From assembly GCA_964458795.1 (NCBI GenBank), contig CAYWJW010000056.1, positions 1-10,056 of the forward strand: a DNA stretch of 10,056 nucleotides. The letters are read 5' to 3'. The DNA is from JAJTHY01 sp964458795. Lineage in GTDB: Bacteria; Pseudomonadota; Alphaproteobacteria; Rickettsiales; Midichloriaceae. Shown piece after piece: positions 1 to 6,700 of the stretch. Below the pieces are notes generated by a model that ran no database searches, was not told the DNA's origin, and worked only from the letters and a program-made list of their open reading frames with translations. The first letter of the stretch is position 1. Each line of letters opens with the position of its first letter. The translations under genes and the position numbers were made by a program.

Positions 1-31
1 CTATCTTATTTATATATTTAAAAGAGTGGAC

Positions 32-60
32 ATTATATTTAACAAATTTTTAATATTCAA
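32..60 (-). promoter_or_regulatory. Leftward sigma70-type promoter for an off-window gene
   Basis: On the minus strand a -35 box TTGAAT (55-60) and a perfect -10 box TATAAT (32-37) are separated by exactly 17 bases. Transcription would start near position 25 and leave the window, so the gene served is not visible. It lies just beyond the end of lptF and its possible terminator, which fits a new leftward transcription unit. AT-rich DNA yields chance matches, but the perfect -10 and ideal spacing favour a real promoter. Confidence 0.5.
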
Positions 61-86
61 ATAAAAATATGTTAAATTTTTTGATT

Positions 87-113
87 AAAAAAATCAAAAG
101 ATGAAGCGCATCT
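87..113 (-). terminator. Weak candidate Rho-independent terminator after lptF
   Basis: Read on the minus strand, a 5-bp stem AGATG/CATCT (109-113 and 99-103) with a 5-base loop is followed by a T-rich run interrupted by GA (87-98). It sits 35 bases past the lptF stop codon and upstream of the next leftward promoter, where a terminator is expected. The stem is short and not GC-rich, so the call is tentative. Confidence 0.35.
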
Positions 114-147
114 GTGCAGTTATTTACTGGAGTTGGTATTATCTATA

Positions 148-1221
148 TTATCCTCGACGTACCCGAATAGCCGGTATGATAAAGCTGAGAGCGACTAGCA
201 CCATACTTAGATAAATATAACTAAAGTGTTTGAGTGATAGATTGTTGAGCGTAAGGAGTGCAGATACCATAACAACTCCTATTACCCCAACCTTAAGCTG
301 TTTAGCAAAAGGTGAGGTTCGGCGCGAAAGATTAGCTAGCATCCCCCATATAACTATAAGTGGGAGTATAAGGTTAAACATTGGCCATATAATGCGCTGT
401 ATGGCATGCACTATATGTTGCTTTCTAACCAGTTCAGACTTTCCAGTAGTGTCTAGTAGCTCGTGCATGAATAGTTCATTTACATCTATTGCACGAGTAT
501 CGCTTTCGCTCGTAGCTAGTTTAAGGCCAAAATTATAGCTTTTGAAAAATCCGAGTGTTATCTGGTTTTTGAGCTTATCTTCAAGCTGGTGACTACCTTC
601 ATGTAAGATGAATCCAGGGCCTTCTTCTGAGTAGACGAGTTCGCCGTAATTGGCCATAACCGTAACTGGTTTATCTTTATTTCGCAAATCGTAGATAAAG
701 ATACCTTTGTATTTGAAGTCTCCGGCTTTTTCATCCACATAAACAGTGATAGCATTGTTTTGAGTATTAAATACCCCTTCTTCAAATGCGGCATTGATAA
801 GGCTTTCTCGCAGGAAGTGCTGCATATCCTTAAAGCTTTGATATGATTTGGGGAGTAGATATAGTGATATGCAAAGATGTATGGCAAGTACAAGGGTTAC
901 AACGCCCAAGATGCTGCCATAAAGCTGAGTATTGCTAATACCTGAAGTTTTAAGTATTACCAATTCATTATTAGCTTCCAGGCTGGAAAAGGTTGCAATG
1001 CAGGCAAAGAACATAGAAAGCGGTATGCATACATAGGACATTGGCAATATCAAAAACCCGGTAACACTTAAAAAAGTACCTAGGTCTACACCTTTAGATG
1101 TTATGAGCTCCAAGAACCTGAGTGATTGAGTAAGCCATATTATAGATACAAATATGCAATAGATGATCACAAAGTAAAAGAAAAGTCGTCGCTGTATGTA
1201 TTTAGAGTAAATAGCCATCAT
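148..1221 (-). CDS. lptF: LPS export ABC transporter permease LptF
   Basis: Inner-membrane permease of the LptBFGC machine, which extracts lipopolysaccharide from the inner membrane and passes it to the periplasmic Lpt bridge. The 357-residue length is normal for the LptF/LptG family. The layout is typical: membrane helices near residues 13-32, 50-80 and 101-123, a periplasmic beta-rich domain (about 125-270), then three more helices (about 276-296, 310-327, 334-352). The cytoplasmic coupling segment NELVILKTSGIS (85-96) matches the family consensus for contact with the LptB ATPase. I prefer LptF to LptG because of the N-terminal segment and the periplasmic stretch around IFIYDLRNKDKP (174-185); the subgroup is less certain than the family. 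The start codon (ATG ATG, so 1221 or 1218) lies inside the end of the zeta-like gene, a 20-base overlap that suggests cotranscription. No clear Shine-Dalgarno is visible. Its presence implies that the organism makes and exports LPS. Confidence 0.88.
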   Translation of the reverse strand: MMAIYSKYIQRRLFFYFVIIYCIFVSIIWLTQSLRFLELITSKGVDLGTFLSVTGFLILPMSYVCIPLSMFFACIATFSSLEANNELVILKTSGISNTQLYGSILGVVTLVLAIHLCISLYLLPKSYQSFKDMQHFLRESLINAAFEEGVFNTQNNAITVYVDEKAGDFKYKGIFIYDLRNKDKPVTVMANYGELVYSEEGPGFILHEGSHQLEDKLKNQITLGFFKSYNFGLKLATSESDTRAIDVNELFMHELLDTTGKSELVRKQHIVHAIQRIIWPMFNLILPLIVIWGMLANLSRRTSPFAKQLKVGVIGVVMVSALLTLNNLSLKHFSYIYLSMVLVALSFIIPAIRVRRG

Positions 1222-3157
1222 TTGTTATAATTTGGTTTCTAAGCCGCCACGGGAATTCATTATGCCTTTTATCGTAAGGATAATCAACGCTTGGTATGTG
1301 AATTGCGTTTGAATTAAAAATCAGTTCGTCATAACCAGAGGCGTTTTCATATAAACTTCCTTTTTGCATAAGGTCGATAAATTTTACTATATCGAAGATT
1401 ACAAGAATCCGCAGTCTATTTTCGGCCATTCTTGTGCATTCAAAGAAATCCAAACGTTTGAGTGCGAATTCTCTTGGAATATCTGCTTCATCTATAACGC
1501 CTAGAAGTATCAGTTTATTCAACAAGCTGCCTTTTGATATCTCCCTCATACGGTGTAACTTTACAATATCTGTTTGGGATACTTCTTTCATGTAGGCCAA
1601 CAATTTGGACTCACCTTTCTTTCCCCCAGTATCATAAATTGCTAGATTATCCAAACTAGGATGCTTAATTGAATCAAGAAAAGCACCAGGGTGTTCAACA
1701 TGCTTTTCTACCACTACTTGCCAAGGTACAGCGCGATTCTTCTTGCGATATCGTTTTAAGATTCTTATATGAGCTGGCTTATCAAGATCCTTGCGATCTT
1801 TTTCTACAAACAATGGTGCTGAGGTTGAATATATATTGGTCTCATAACCTAAGTCTTTAAAAGAGGTTATGCTACTTGCATTGTTCTTATCAAAAGGGAT
1901 GCCGCTTGCATCTCTGAAATAATGATAATTGCCTTGGCGTACTTCTTTGGTAATTTCTTCAACCAGGCAGTGTGAGAAAAGTTTGAGAGATTTATAATCA
2001 TCAGCATGATGGTTACATTTAATGTAGAAGTCAAAAAGTTTACTACAGGCTCTAGCTTTATCAATCGATGCAATGACATGGTTGCCACGAGTAGCTTCAC
2101 TTATATACTTTTCAAGTGATGATTTACCAGAACCAATTCCACCCATACTGAGGAAAAGTTTTGCCATACCATTTACTGGCTTCTTATCCTTGAAAAAGCG
2201 CCTTTTCACTATATTTATATACCCTCTAAGCCTTAGTATACGAGAGCGTATTCTATCATCAATTAACGACTTAAAGCCATCCAACTCAGGAATATCAAGT
2301 ATCGATAGCTTCTTCATATCTAATTTATGCAGTAGATCTTCAAACTTAGCATTCATTACCATGCCGGTTAGATGGTCAACATCTAAGCACATAAGTGGTA
2401 CTTCATCTCCAAAAGTTAAGCCATCAAGTGTGCTTATTGGTTTATCATTATTGAATAAATATCCATCAGTTGCACTTCGGTTAATGGTGAAATCATTAGG
2501 GTTGCCCCTCTTTTTAAGGCTACGTTCCAACGTGATGCCAGCAGCTTCAACTTCTATAAGTCCACCATTTAAGGTAACTAAAAAATTATCGTCGTATGTA
2601 AGATACCTGAAAGCCCCAATTTTAATGCTTGCATCAGGCAATGTCGGCCAATCCTCAAAATCACTATCAAACATAGGTCGTGTGGTAGTAGTTAATATGC
2701 GCTTGAACTCTAAGGCTAACTCTAAGTTCATAAGTTCGTATAATGTTTCATCTGCATACCTAAAATCAATTGGTCTAGGTAATATTTCGAGCTTGGTAAG
2801 GTAAATGCTCAAGTCATACAAAAATTTACGTACAGTTATGTTATTGCCAAAATTGAAGGCATTTACTTCATTTAAAGCTATGAAGAGAGAGCTAATAGCC
2901 TTGCAGGTTTCTAAAAGTTCTGTGCTTGTTTGTAAGCTGGTATGGAATTCGGTAAATAGTTTAATAAGCTTTGAGTGTGCCCGAGTTATATGCACATCTA
3001 AGAAGTCGCAAAACAGCATCTTACGCGTCTTGATATAGCTGGCCAGGAGTTCCAGAGGTTCTAAGCTAGATATTGGTGTCACAAATTTCTTGGAGCGATT
3101 TAACGCTATGCTTATCTGTAAAGAGCTATGATCCGCGATTTTTGGCTTGTTGCGCAT
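1202..3157 (-). CDS. Large protein with C-terminal zeta-toxin-like P-loop domain
   Basis: A 651-residue protein from the start chosen here. The C-terminal part contains a Walker A motif GGIGSGKSS (about residues 339-347) in a zeta-toxin-like setting. It is followed by an acidic/basic segment IDKARA, a beta strand leading to FRDASGIPF (about 414-422), and an Arg/Lys-rich segment before a long helix. Zeta toxins are P-loop kinases, best known for phosphorylating UDP-N-acetylglucosamine or related nucleotide sugars; the substrate here is unknown. The first 330 residues or so match nothing I recognise, and no signal peptide or membrane helix is visible. No epsilon-like antitoxin is encoded next to it. 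The reading frame stays open upstream to an ATG at 3307, but that stretch lies inside ssrA, so I place the start at ATG 3157, downstream of a candidate promoter. No good Shine-Dalgarno marks that start. The gene overlaps lptF by 20 bases. The fold call is fairly secure; toxin or effector activity is inference. Confidence 0.72.
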   Translation of the reverse strand: MRNKPKIADHSSLQISIALNRSKKFVTPISSLEPLELLASYIKTRKMLFCDFLDVHITRAHSKLIKLFTEFHTSLQTSTELLETCKAISSLFIALNEVNAFNFGNNITVRKFLYDLSIYLTKLEILPRPIDFRYADETLYELMNLELALEFKRILTTTTRPMFDSDFEDWPTLPDASIKIGAFRYLTYDDNFLVTLNGGLIEVEAAGITLERSLKKRGNPNDFTINRSATDGYLFNNDKPISTLDGLTFGDEVPLMCLDVDHLTGMVMNAKFEDLLHKLDMKKLSILDIPELDGFKSLIDDRIRSRILRLRGYINIVKRRFFKDKKPVNGMAKLFLSMGGIGSGKSSLEKYISEATRGNHVIASIDKARACSKLFDFYIKCNHHADDYKSLKLFSHCLVEEITKEVRQGNYHYFRDASGIPFDKNNASSITSFKDLGYETNIYSTSAPLFVEKDRKDLDKPAHIRILKRYRKKNRAVPWQVVVEKHVEHPGAFLDSIKHPSLDNLAIYDTGGKKGESKLLAYMKEVSQTDIVKLHRMREISKGSLLNKLILLGVIDEADIPREFALKRLDFFECTRMAENRLRILVIFDIVKFIDLMQKGSLYENASGYDELIFNSNAIHIPSVDYPYDKRHNEFPWRLRNQIITNDGYLL

Positions 3158-3181
3158 AAAAATTTCGATTCTGGTGTTATG

Positions 3182-3210
3182 AATGTACACCCAATAAGTT
3201 GAATTATCAA
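3182..3210 (-). promoter_or_regulatory. Candidate promoter for the zeta-like gene
   Basis: On the minus strand TTGATA (3205-3210, one mismatch to TTGACA) and TACATT (3182-3187, two mismatches to TATAAT) are 17 bases apart. The start site would fall near 3175, leaving a leader of about 18 bases before the ATG at 3157. The box lies just past the end of the tmRNA hairpin. This supports 3157 as the start and lets the zeta-like gene and lptF be transcribed apart from ssrA. Confidence 0.4.
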
Positions 3211-3310
3211 GTGCTCCCCCAGATTCCTGGATCCTATTCTTTATACAACTAAACGATACACGGTGGGGCTGTTCTGTTGCCCGGTAGCCCCAAACCGCGC
3301 TATACATAAC

Positions 3311-3361
3311 TTAGGCAGCAGCTGCAGAACCTGCAAATGCGTCGTCTAGGTTATCATTAGC
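3311..3361 (-). other. tmRNA tag reading frame (ANDNLDDAFAGSAAAA)
   Basis: Seventeen codons from the resume codon GCT to the stop TAA encode ANDNLDDAFAGSAAAA. The opening ANDN is the usual start of alphaproteobacterial tags, and the alanine-rich end is the proteolysis signal. With the alanine carried by the tmRNA itself, the added tag would be 17 residues. The resume codon is placed by analogy with Caulobacter, whose encoded tag also starts ANDN. The frame is open further upstream (to an ATG at 3415), but that part is RNA structure, not protein. Confidence 0.85.
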
Positions 3362-3465
3362 GAATGCAAAATTATCATTTACATTTATTTTTTTGATCCT
3401 TTTCAGCGGTATCATGCTGGGTAAAAGTAAGCCCTTTCAATGCCTGTCGAAGCTAATTCGCCCCC

Positions 3466-3504
3466 ATAACTGCAATCAAAGCCTAAAGTGGCGGTCAATT
3501 GCAC
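3466..3504 (-). other. Intervening segment removed from pre-tmRNA
   Basis: This 39-base segment joins the ACCA end of the acceptor piece to the first G of the coding piece. It has inverted TGCAAT (3503-3498) and ATTGCA (3476-3471) that can form a 6-bp stem almost continuous with the acceptor helix. In permuted tmRNAs this loop is cut out by tRNA-type processing, leaving two RNAs held together by base pairing. Confidence 0.7.
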
Positions 3505-3589
3505 TGGTGGAGGCGTCGGGTGCTGCCCCCGAGTCCAAGTCATCTATTATAGAAAACCGTTTATCACCATAGTTCTTTCGAACACCTAT

Positions 3590-3618
3590 AGTATACCATT
3601 TTTACAGCTGGGAGTAAA
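3590..3618 (-). promoter_or_regulatory. Promoter of ssrA
   Basis: On the minus strand TTTACT (3613-3618) and TATACT (3590-3595, one mismatch to TATAAT) are 17 bases apart. Transcription would begin around 3583. The transcript would open with the hairpin GTTC-GAAA-GAAC (3583-3572), which has a GNRA tetraloop, just before the tRNA-like acceptor piece. Confidence 0.6.
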
Positions 3619-3811
3619 GCTATTATGCGTATAAAGAGTCTGGCAAAACATTAAAGTCAACATCATTTAATTTAGCTGAAGTTTTTAGCATAAAATTCGC
3701 AATTACTGCAGAGGCATTAAGATAAATTATATTTAAATAAAAAATGGAGGTTTATTGTGTTTTTATTTTATTTGCGCTACTATCAAGGTATATCATGCTT
3801 GAGAGATAGTT

Positions 3812-4519
3812 ATGCAAAATAAAACTGTGCATGGAAAAACTGAAGCGCAAAAATTCTATAGACATCTTGTGCTTTATGCACAAAAACATAAAAACGACCC
3901 TACTCTTGAAAATGACCTAAAAGACGAAGCGCTAAAAGCTTTAAGTGCAGCAATAAAATCAGTTACCTCAGAGGCAGATCTAAAAGTGCTTCAAGGGAAA
4001 AACTTAGCGGCAATCAAGGCTCTAAGCAATGTAATGAAAAGTGAAAAATCCAATGAATGGAAGAGCTTTGATAAGGCTTATGAAGCCTTTGAGAAAGAAT
4101 TGGATGAATGTGCGAAAGAGATCATTAAAGTAGCCGATGAACGAAAGATAATGACCGGGAGATTCGAAAGATTAGTGAAAGGAATACGAAATATAACAGC
4201 GGTTATTGGTGCTGTGTTAGTCACTTCTTTTATTGGAACAGTAACCTTGATGGATCCGAAAAAAGAAGCCTATAAAATGCTTGCTGAGCCATCTATATCA
4301 GCTTTGTTTGTGTTAACACTCCTTGCTGATGCTGCTGCTTTTATAATAACGGCGACAGCGGTGACAGAAGGAAATGCTAGTAATCTCCAAAATAATCGAG
4401 AATTAGCAATAGCTGTACGTGAATACACAGTTAAGAAATTAGGTCCTATAGAGGACGCTTGTGATGTTCTTATAGCAGCACTCGGACGCGCTAAAGAAGC
4501 TCAAAGGATAGAGAAGTGA
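3812..4519 (+). CDS. Unrecognised protein with two membrane helices
   Basis: I do not recognise this 235-residue protein. Residues 1-125 are charged, lysine- and glutamate-rich, and look all-helical, possibly a coiled coil around 83-125. Two hydrophobic segments follow (about 127-147 and 162-184), separated by a short polar loop with MDPKKEAYK. A helical tail of about 50 residues ends the protein. There is no N-terminal signal peptide. A membrane hairpin with both ends in the cytoplasm is the simplest topology, though a host-membrane-inserted secreted protein is also possible for an intracellular bacterium; both are inference. The ATG at 3812 has only a poor Shine-Dalgarno (GAGAGA, 3801-3806). 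The gene converges on prmC with a 7-base gap and no visible terminator, and is divergent from ssrA. Codon use looks like that of its neighbours. Confidence 0.75.
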   Translation: MQNKTVHGKTEAQKFYRHLVLYAQKHKNDPTLENDLKDEALKALSAAIKSVTSEADLKVLQGKNLAAIKALSNVMKSEKSNEWKSFDKAYEAFEKELDECAKEIIKVADERKIMTGRFERLVKGIRNITAVIGAVLVTSFIGTVTLMDPKKEAYKMLAEPSISALFVLTLLADAAAFIITATAVTEGNASNLQNNRELAIAVREYTVKKLGPIEDACDVLIAALGRAKEAQRIEK

Positions 4520-4526
4520 CTAGAGA

Positions 4527-5372
4527 TTATTGAGTATGTCCTAACCTCAAAGCAACAACTCTATCTACTCTAGCTAAATCCTTCTTTATCCCAATAATCT
4601 TGTAGCTTGACTTTGAAAATATGTCGGCAACGATCTCTTCCTGCCCTTGTCCAAACTCAAAAAATGCTATAGACTCTGGCTTCATAAAGTTCAATAGATT
4701 CTTAGCAATTTCCCTATATGCAGCATATCCATTATCTTGCCCAAATAAGGCCGAGTGTGGCTCATATAATGCGACATCTGGAGCCAGATCAGCGCTTGCC
4801 TCAATATAAGGAGGATTGCAGACTATTATGTCGTATTTTTCTGCCTCCAAGGAATCTAACCAAGCGCTCTGTAACACATTTGCTCTGTCATCCACTCTTA
4901 GTGCTTTCGCATTAAACCTTGCTACTTCCAGTGCGCCTGGAGATAAATCTATAAGCGTTGCCGCAGCTTTCTTATACTCGCTTAATAAAGCAAGCCCCAA
5001 GCATCCAGTACCTGTTCCCAAATCTAGGATTTTATATGGCATATTAGTATCGGGAAATTGTTCAAGTACAAACTCAATCACGGTTTCGGAATCAGGTCTT
5101 GGGATTAAAGTGTTAAGTGTAACCTTAAACTCCAATCCCCAAAATTCCTTATGTCCAATTATATAAGCAATCGGCTCGAACTTTTTACGCCTCTCTAGCA
5201 GTATTTTAAATTCAGTGTCACTTACTTGTTCATCCGCTTTAATAAATAGCAAGTTCTTATCAATGGCAAGGGCGTGAGCTAGCAATAGTTCTGCATCAAG
5301 CTCTGGGGTTGCCATGCCTAAAGCCTTAAGTTCCAGCTTTGCACTATAAAGAATTTCCTTAATTTTTGGCAT
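4527..5372 (-). CDS. prmC: Peptide chain release factor N5-glutamine methyltransferase PrmC
   Basis: PrmC (HemK) methylates the glutamine of the GGQ motif in release factors RF1 and RF2 in the cytoplasm, using S-adenosylmethionine. The 281 residues show the family layout. A helical N-terminal domain (about 1-75) recognises the release factor. The RPDSE segment (92-96; usually RPETE) joins it to the methyltransferase fold. The SAM-binding loop is DLGTGTGC (117-124), and the signature NPPY (186-189) binds the target glutamine. A downstream FEFGQGQ (238-244) fits the conserved C-terminal block. The ATG at 5370-5372 lies inside the end of the cyclo-ligase gene (14-base overlap), so the two are very likely one transcription unit with coupled translation. 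Confidence 0.95.
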   Translation of the reverse strand: MPKIKEILYSAKLELKALGMATPELDAELLLAHALAIDKNLLFIKADEQVSDTEFKILLERRKKFEPIAYIIGHKEFWGLEFKVTLNTLIPRPDSETVIEFVLEQFPDTNMPYKILDLGTGTGCLGLALLSEYKKAAATLIDLSPGALEVARFNAKALRVDDRANVLQSAWLDSLEAEKYDIIVCNPPYIEASADLAPDVALYEPHSALFGQDNGYAAYREIAKNLLNFMKPESIAFFEFGQGQEEIVADIFSKSSYKIIGIKKDLARVDRVVALRLGHTQ

Positions 5373-5916
5373 GTGGGAAAATTATAATTTCACGTTCTGT
5401 GATGAATGCATCAAGGCGCTCATCCTGTGCTTCAATGGGTAAGCTCTTGCATTCCTGCGCAGAATATGCAACTCCTATTTTAAAAGTATTCCTATATTTT
5501 GCTAAAGCAAGTGTGCGGTCATAAAAACCTTTTCCATAGCCTAAGCGATGACCATTTCTATCGAAGCTTAGGCAAGGAACTACTATAATATTTGGCGCAA
5601 CAACCGGTGCTGAAGGGGAGGGCTCGGGGCAAAATTTGCCCTTGGTGAGATCGGTTATAAAGTCCCATTGTCTAAATTCTAAAACATCTCCATCTAAAGC
5701 GGGTAGAGCAAATATTTTATCTTGCTGCATGCTTAATGCGCTTATTATATTAACTTCATAGTTTATGGGGAAAAATCCTGCAATACAATTGGAGTATGGC
5801 AATGATTCTATAAATTGTAATAAGGAATTGCCTATAATCTCATCGGCCTTTAAAGCAAATTCTTGCCCTAAAGCTTCCCTTATTTGCTTGTATTTTAATC
5901 TAAGTGACTCTTTCAT
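5359..5916 (-). CDS. 5-formyltetrahydrofolate cyclo-ligase
   Basis: This enzyme (MTHFS family; ygfA/fau in E. coli) converts 5-formyltetrahydrofolate and ATP to 5,10-methenyltetrahydrofolate, returning a storage folate to the one-carbon pool. The 185-residue length is normal for the family. The diagnostic block RLGYGKGFYDR (124-134) near the C-terminus carries the ATP/phosphate-binding and catalytic residues, and EAQDERLDAFITE (162-174) matches the conserved C-terminal segment. The N-terminal third is more divergent. It is the first gene of a two-gene unit with prmC and is divergent from ctrA across a short spacer. No Shine-Dalgarno is evident before the ATG at 5916, and I could not find a convincing promoter on this strand. 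Confidence 0.92.
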   Translation of the reverse strand: MKESLRLKYKQIREALGQEFALKADEIIGNSLLQFIESLPYSNCIAGFFPINYEVNIISALSMQQDKIFALPALDGDVLEFRQWDFITDLTKGKFCPEPSPSAPVVAPNIIVVPCLSFDRNGHRLGYGKGFYDRTLALAKYRNTFKIGVAYSAQECKSLPIEAQDERLDAFITEREIIIFPHAKN

Positions 5917-5928
5917 AATTCAAAAAGG

Positions 5929-5958
5929 TTGTAATAAGTATTGATTGTAATCTATAAT
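5929..5958 (+). promoter_or_regulatory. Candidate ctrA promoter
   Basis: A perfect -10 box TATAAT (5953-5958) follows TTGTAA (5929-5934; two mismatches to TTGACA) with an 18-base spacer. The start site would be near 5965, about 25 bases before the ctrA ATG. No TTAA-N7-TTAA site, the CtrA-binding consensus of Caulobacter, is seen in this spacer, so direct autoregulation of the Caulobacter type is not supported. Confidence 0.5.
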
Positions 5959-5976
5959 AAAATAAGTGGATAGCAT

Positions 5977-5982
5977 AAAGGT
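5977..5982 (+). promoter_or_regulatory. Ribosome binding site fixing the ctrA start
   Basis: AAAGGT lies 7 bases before the ATG at 5990. An in-frame GTG at 5966 would add eight residues but would place this site inside the gene. Homology with Caulobacter CtrA, which begins MRVLLIED, also supports the ATG at 5990. Confidence 0.7.
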
Positions 5983-5989
5983 ATGTAAT

Positions 5990-6700
5990 ATGCGCGTATT
6001 GGTAATCGAGGATAATCACTCGACGGCACAAACCATAGAGCTCGCACTGGCAAAGCAAGGCATTATTTGCGATATTTCAGATCTAGGGCAGGACGGTCTT
6101 GAAGTTAGTAGTTTGTATGATTATGACCTAATTATATTAGATCTAATGCTGCCAGATACCAGTGGACTTGAGGTTTTGCGCAAGCTGCGAAATGCAAAGA
6201 GAAAAGTTCCAGTATTAATTCTATCTGGCTTAAGCACAACTGAAGATAAAATCAAAGGCTTAGGTTTTGGTGCAGATGATTACCTAACCAAACCATTTAA
6301 TATAGATGAATTGATTGCAAGGGTTCGTGCTATAGTGCGCAGATCTCAGGGACATTCAGATGCGTTAATTGAAATTGATAATTTAAAAATCAATCTTGAT
6401 TCACATGTCACAACTATTGGCGAGAATGTTGTTCATTTAACTTATAAAGAGCAAGCCGTGCTTGAGCTTTTAGCACTGCGCAAAGGTATTGTGGTTGCTA
6501 AGGAGCAGTTCTTAAATCATTTGTATAATGGCGTGGATGAGCCAGAGTTTAAGATCATTGATGTATTTGTCTGTAAGATGCGCAAAAAGTTATATGATGC
6601 ATCAGGTGGCATAAATTATATCGAAACCGTTTGGGGCAGGGGATACGCCCTTAAGCATCCCAATGAGATTCCTGAAAATCAAAAACGAGTTGCTGAATAA
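5990..6700 (+). CDS. ctrA: Cell-cycle response regulator CtrA
   Basis: CtrA is an OmpR/PhoB-type response regulator that controls cell-cycle and, in Rickettsiales, developmental genes by binding promoter DNA. The 236-residue product has a receiver domain (about 1-118) with acidic pocket E7/D8, phospho-acceptor D51, S79 and K101. Its winged-helix DNA-binding domain (about 125-225) contains the segments FLNHLYNGVDEPEFKIIDVF (174-193) and ETVWGRGY (212-219), almost identical to Caulobacter CtrA as I recall it. The usual activating kinase CckA and phosphotransferase ChpT are not in the window. The C-terminus reads KRVAE and lacks the final two alanines that ClpXP needs to degrade Caulobacter CtrA. 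The stop codon overlaps the next ATG (TAATG), so ctrA and the DsbD gene are translationally coupled, an unusual partner for ctrA. Confidence 0.96.
   Translation: MRVLVIEDNHSTAQTIELALAKQGIICDISDLGQDGLEVSSLYDYDLIILDLMLPDTSGLEVLRKLRNAKRKVPVLILSGLSTTEDKIKGLGFGADDYLTKPFNIDELIARVRAIVRRSQGHSDALIEIDNLKINLDSHVTTIGENVVHLTYKEQAVLELLALRKGIVVAKEQFLNHLYNGVDEPEFKIIDVFVCKMRKKLYDASGGINYIETVWGRGYALKHPNEIPENQKRVAE

Larger units (their letters stand above)
3255..3584 (-). ncRNA. ssrA: Permuted two-piece transfer-messenger RNA (tmRNA)
   Basis: tmRNA rescues stalled ribosomes by adding a degradation tag. The gene is circularly permuted: on the minus strand the acceptor piece comes first and the coding piece second. 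The acceptor piece (about 3583-3505) has a perfect T-stem TCGGG/CCCGA (3532-3528 and 3520-3516) with a 7-base loop, then CGCCTCC (3515-3509) and ACCA (3508-3505). After a 39-base spacer the coding piece starts with GGGGGCG (3465-3459). This pairs with CGCCTCC over all 7 positions, including the G3-U wobble that identifies alanine tRNAs. A tag reading frame follows (3361-3311), then a 12-bp bulged hairpin (3299-3259) closed by CGCGGT/ACCGTG and GGGGCT/AGCCCC. This arrangement is the known alphaproteobacterial form. The outer 5' and 3' ends given are approximate. Confidence 0.93.

Noticed and set aside
2073..2804. A 243-codon open frame on the plus strand opposite the zeta-like gene.
   Set aside because: It is fully antisense to a better-supported gene, has no recognisable motif and no ribosome site; AT-rich genes often leave such shadows.
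3311..3415. A 34-codon minus-strand frame ending in AGSAAAA that looks like a protein C-terminus or pseudogene fragment.
   Set aside because: It is explained by the tmRNA: the last 16 codons are the tag and the rest lies in RNA structure.
5917..5989. CtrA-binding sites (TTAA-N7-TTAA) near ctrA.
   Set aside because: No pair with 7-base spacing is present here, and the paired TTAA sites I examined in other spacers have other spacings.
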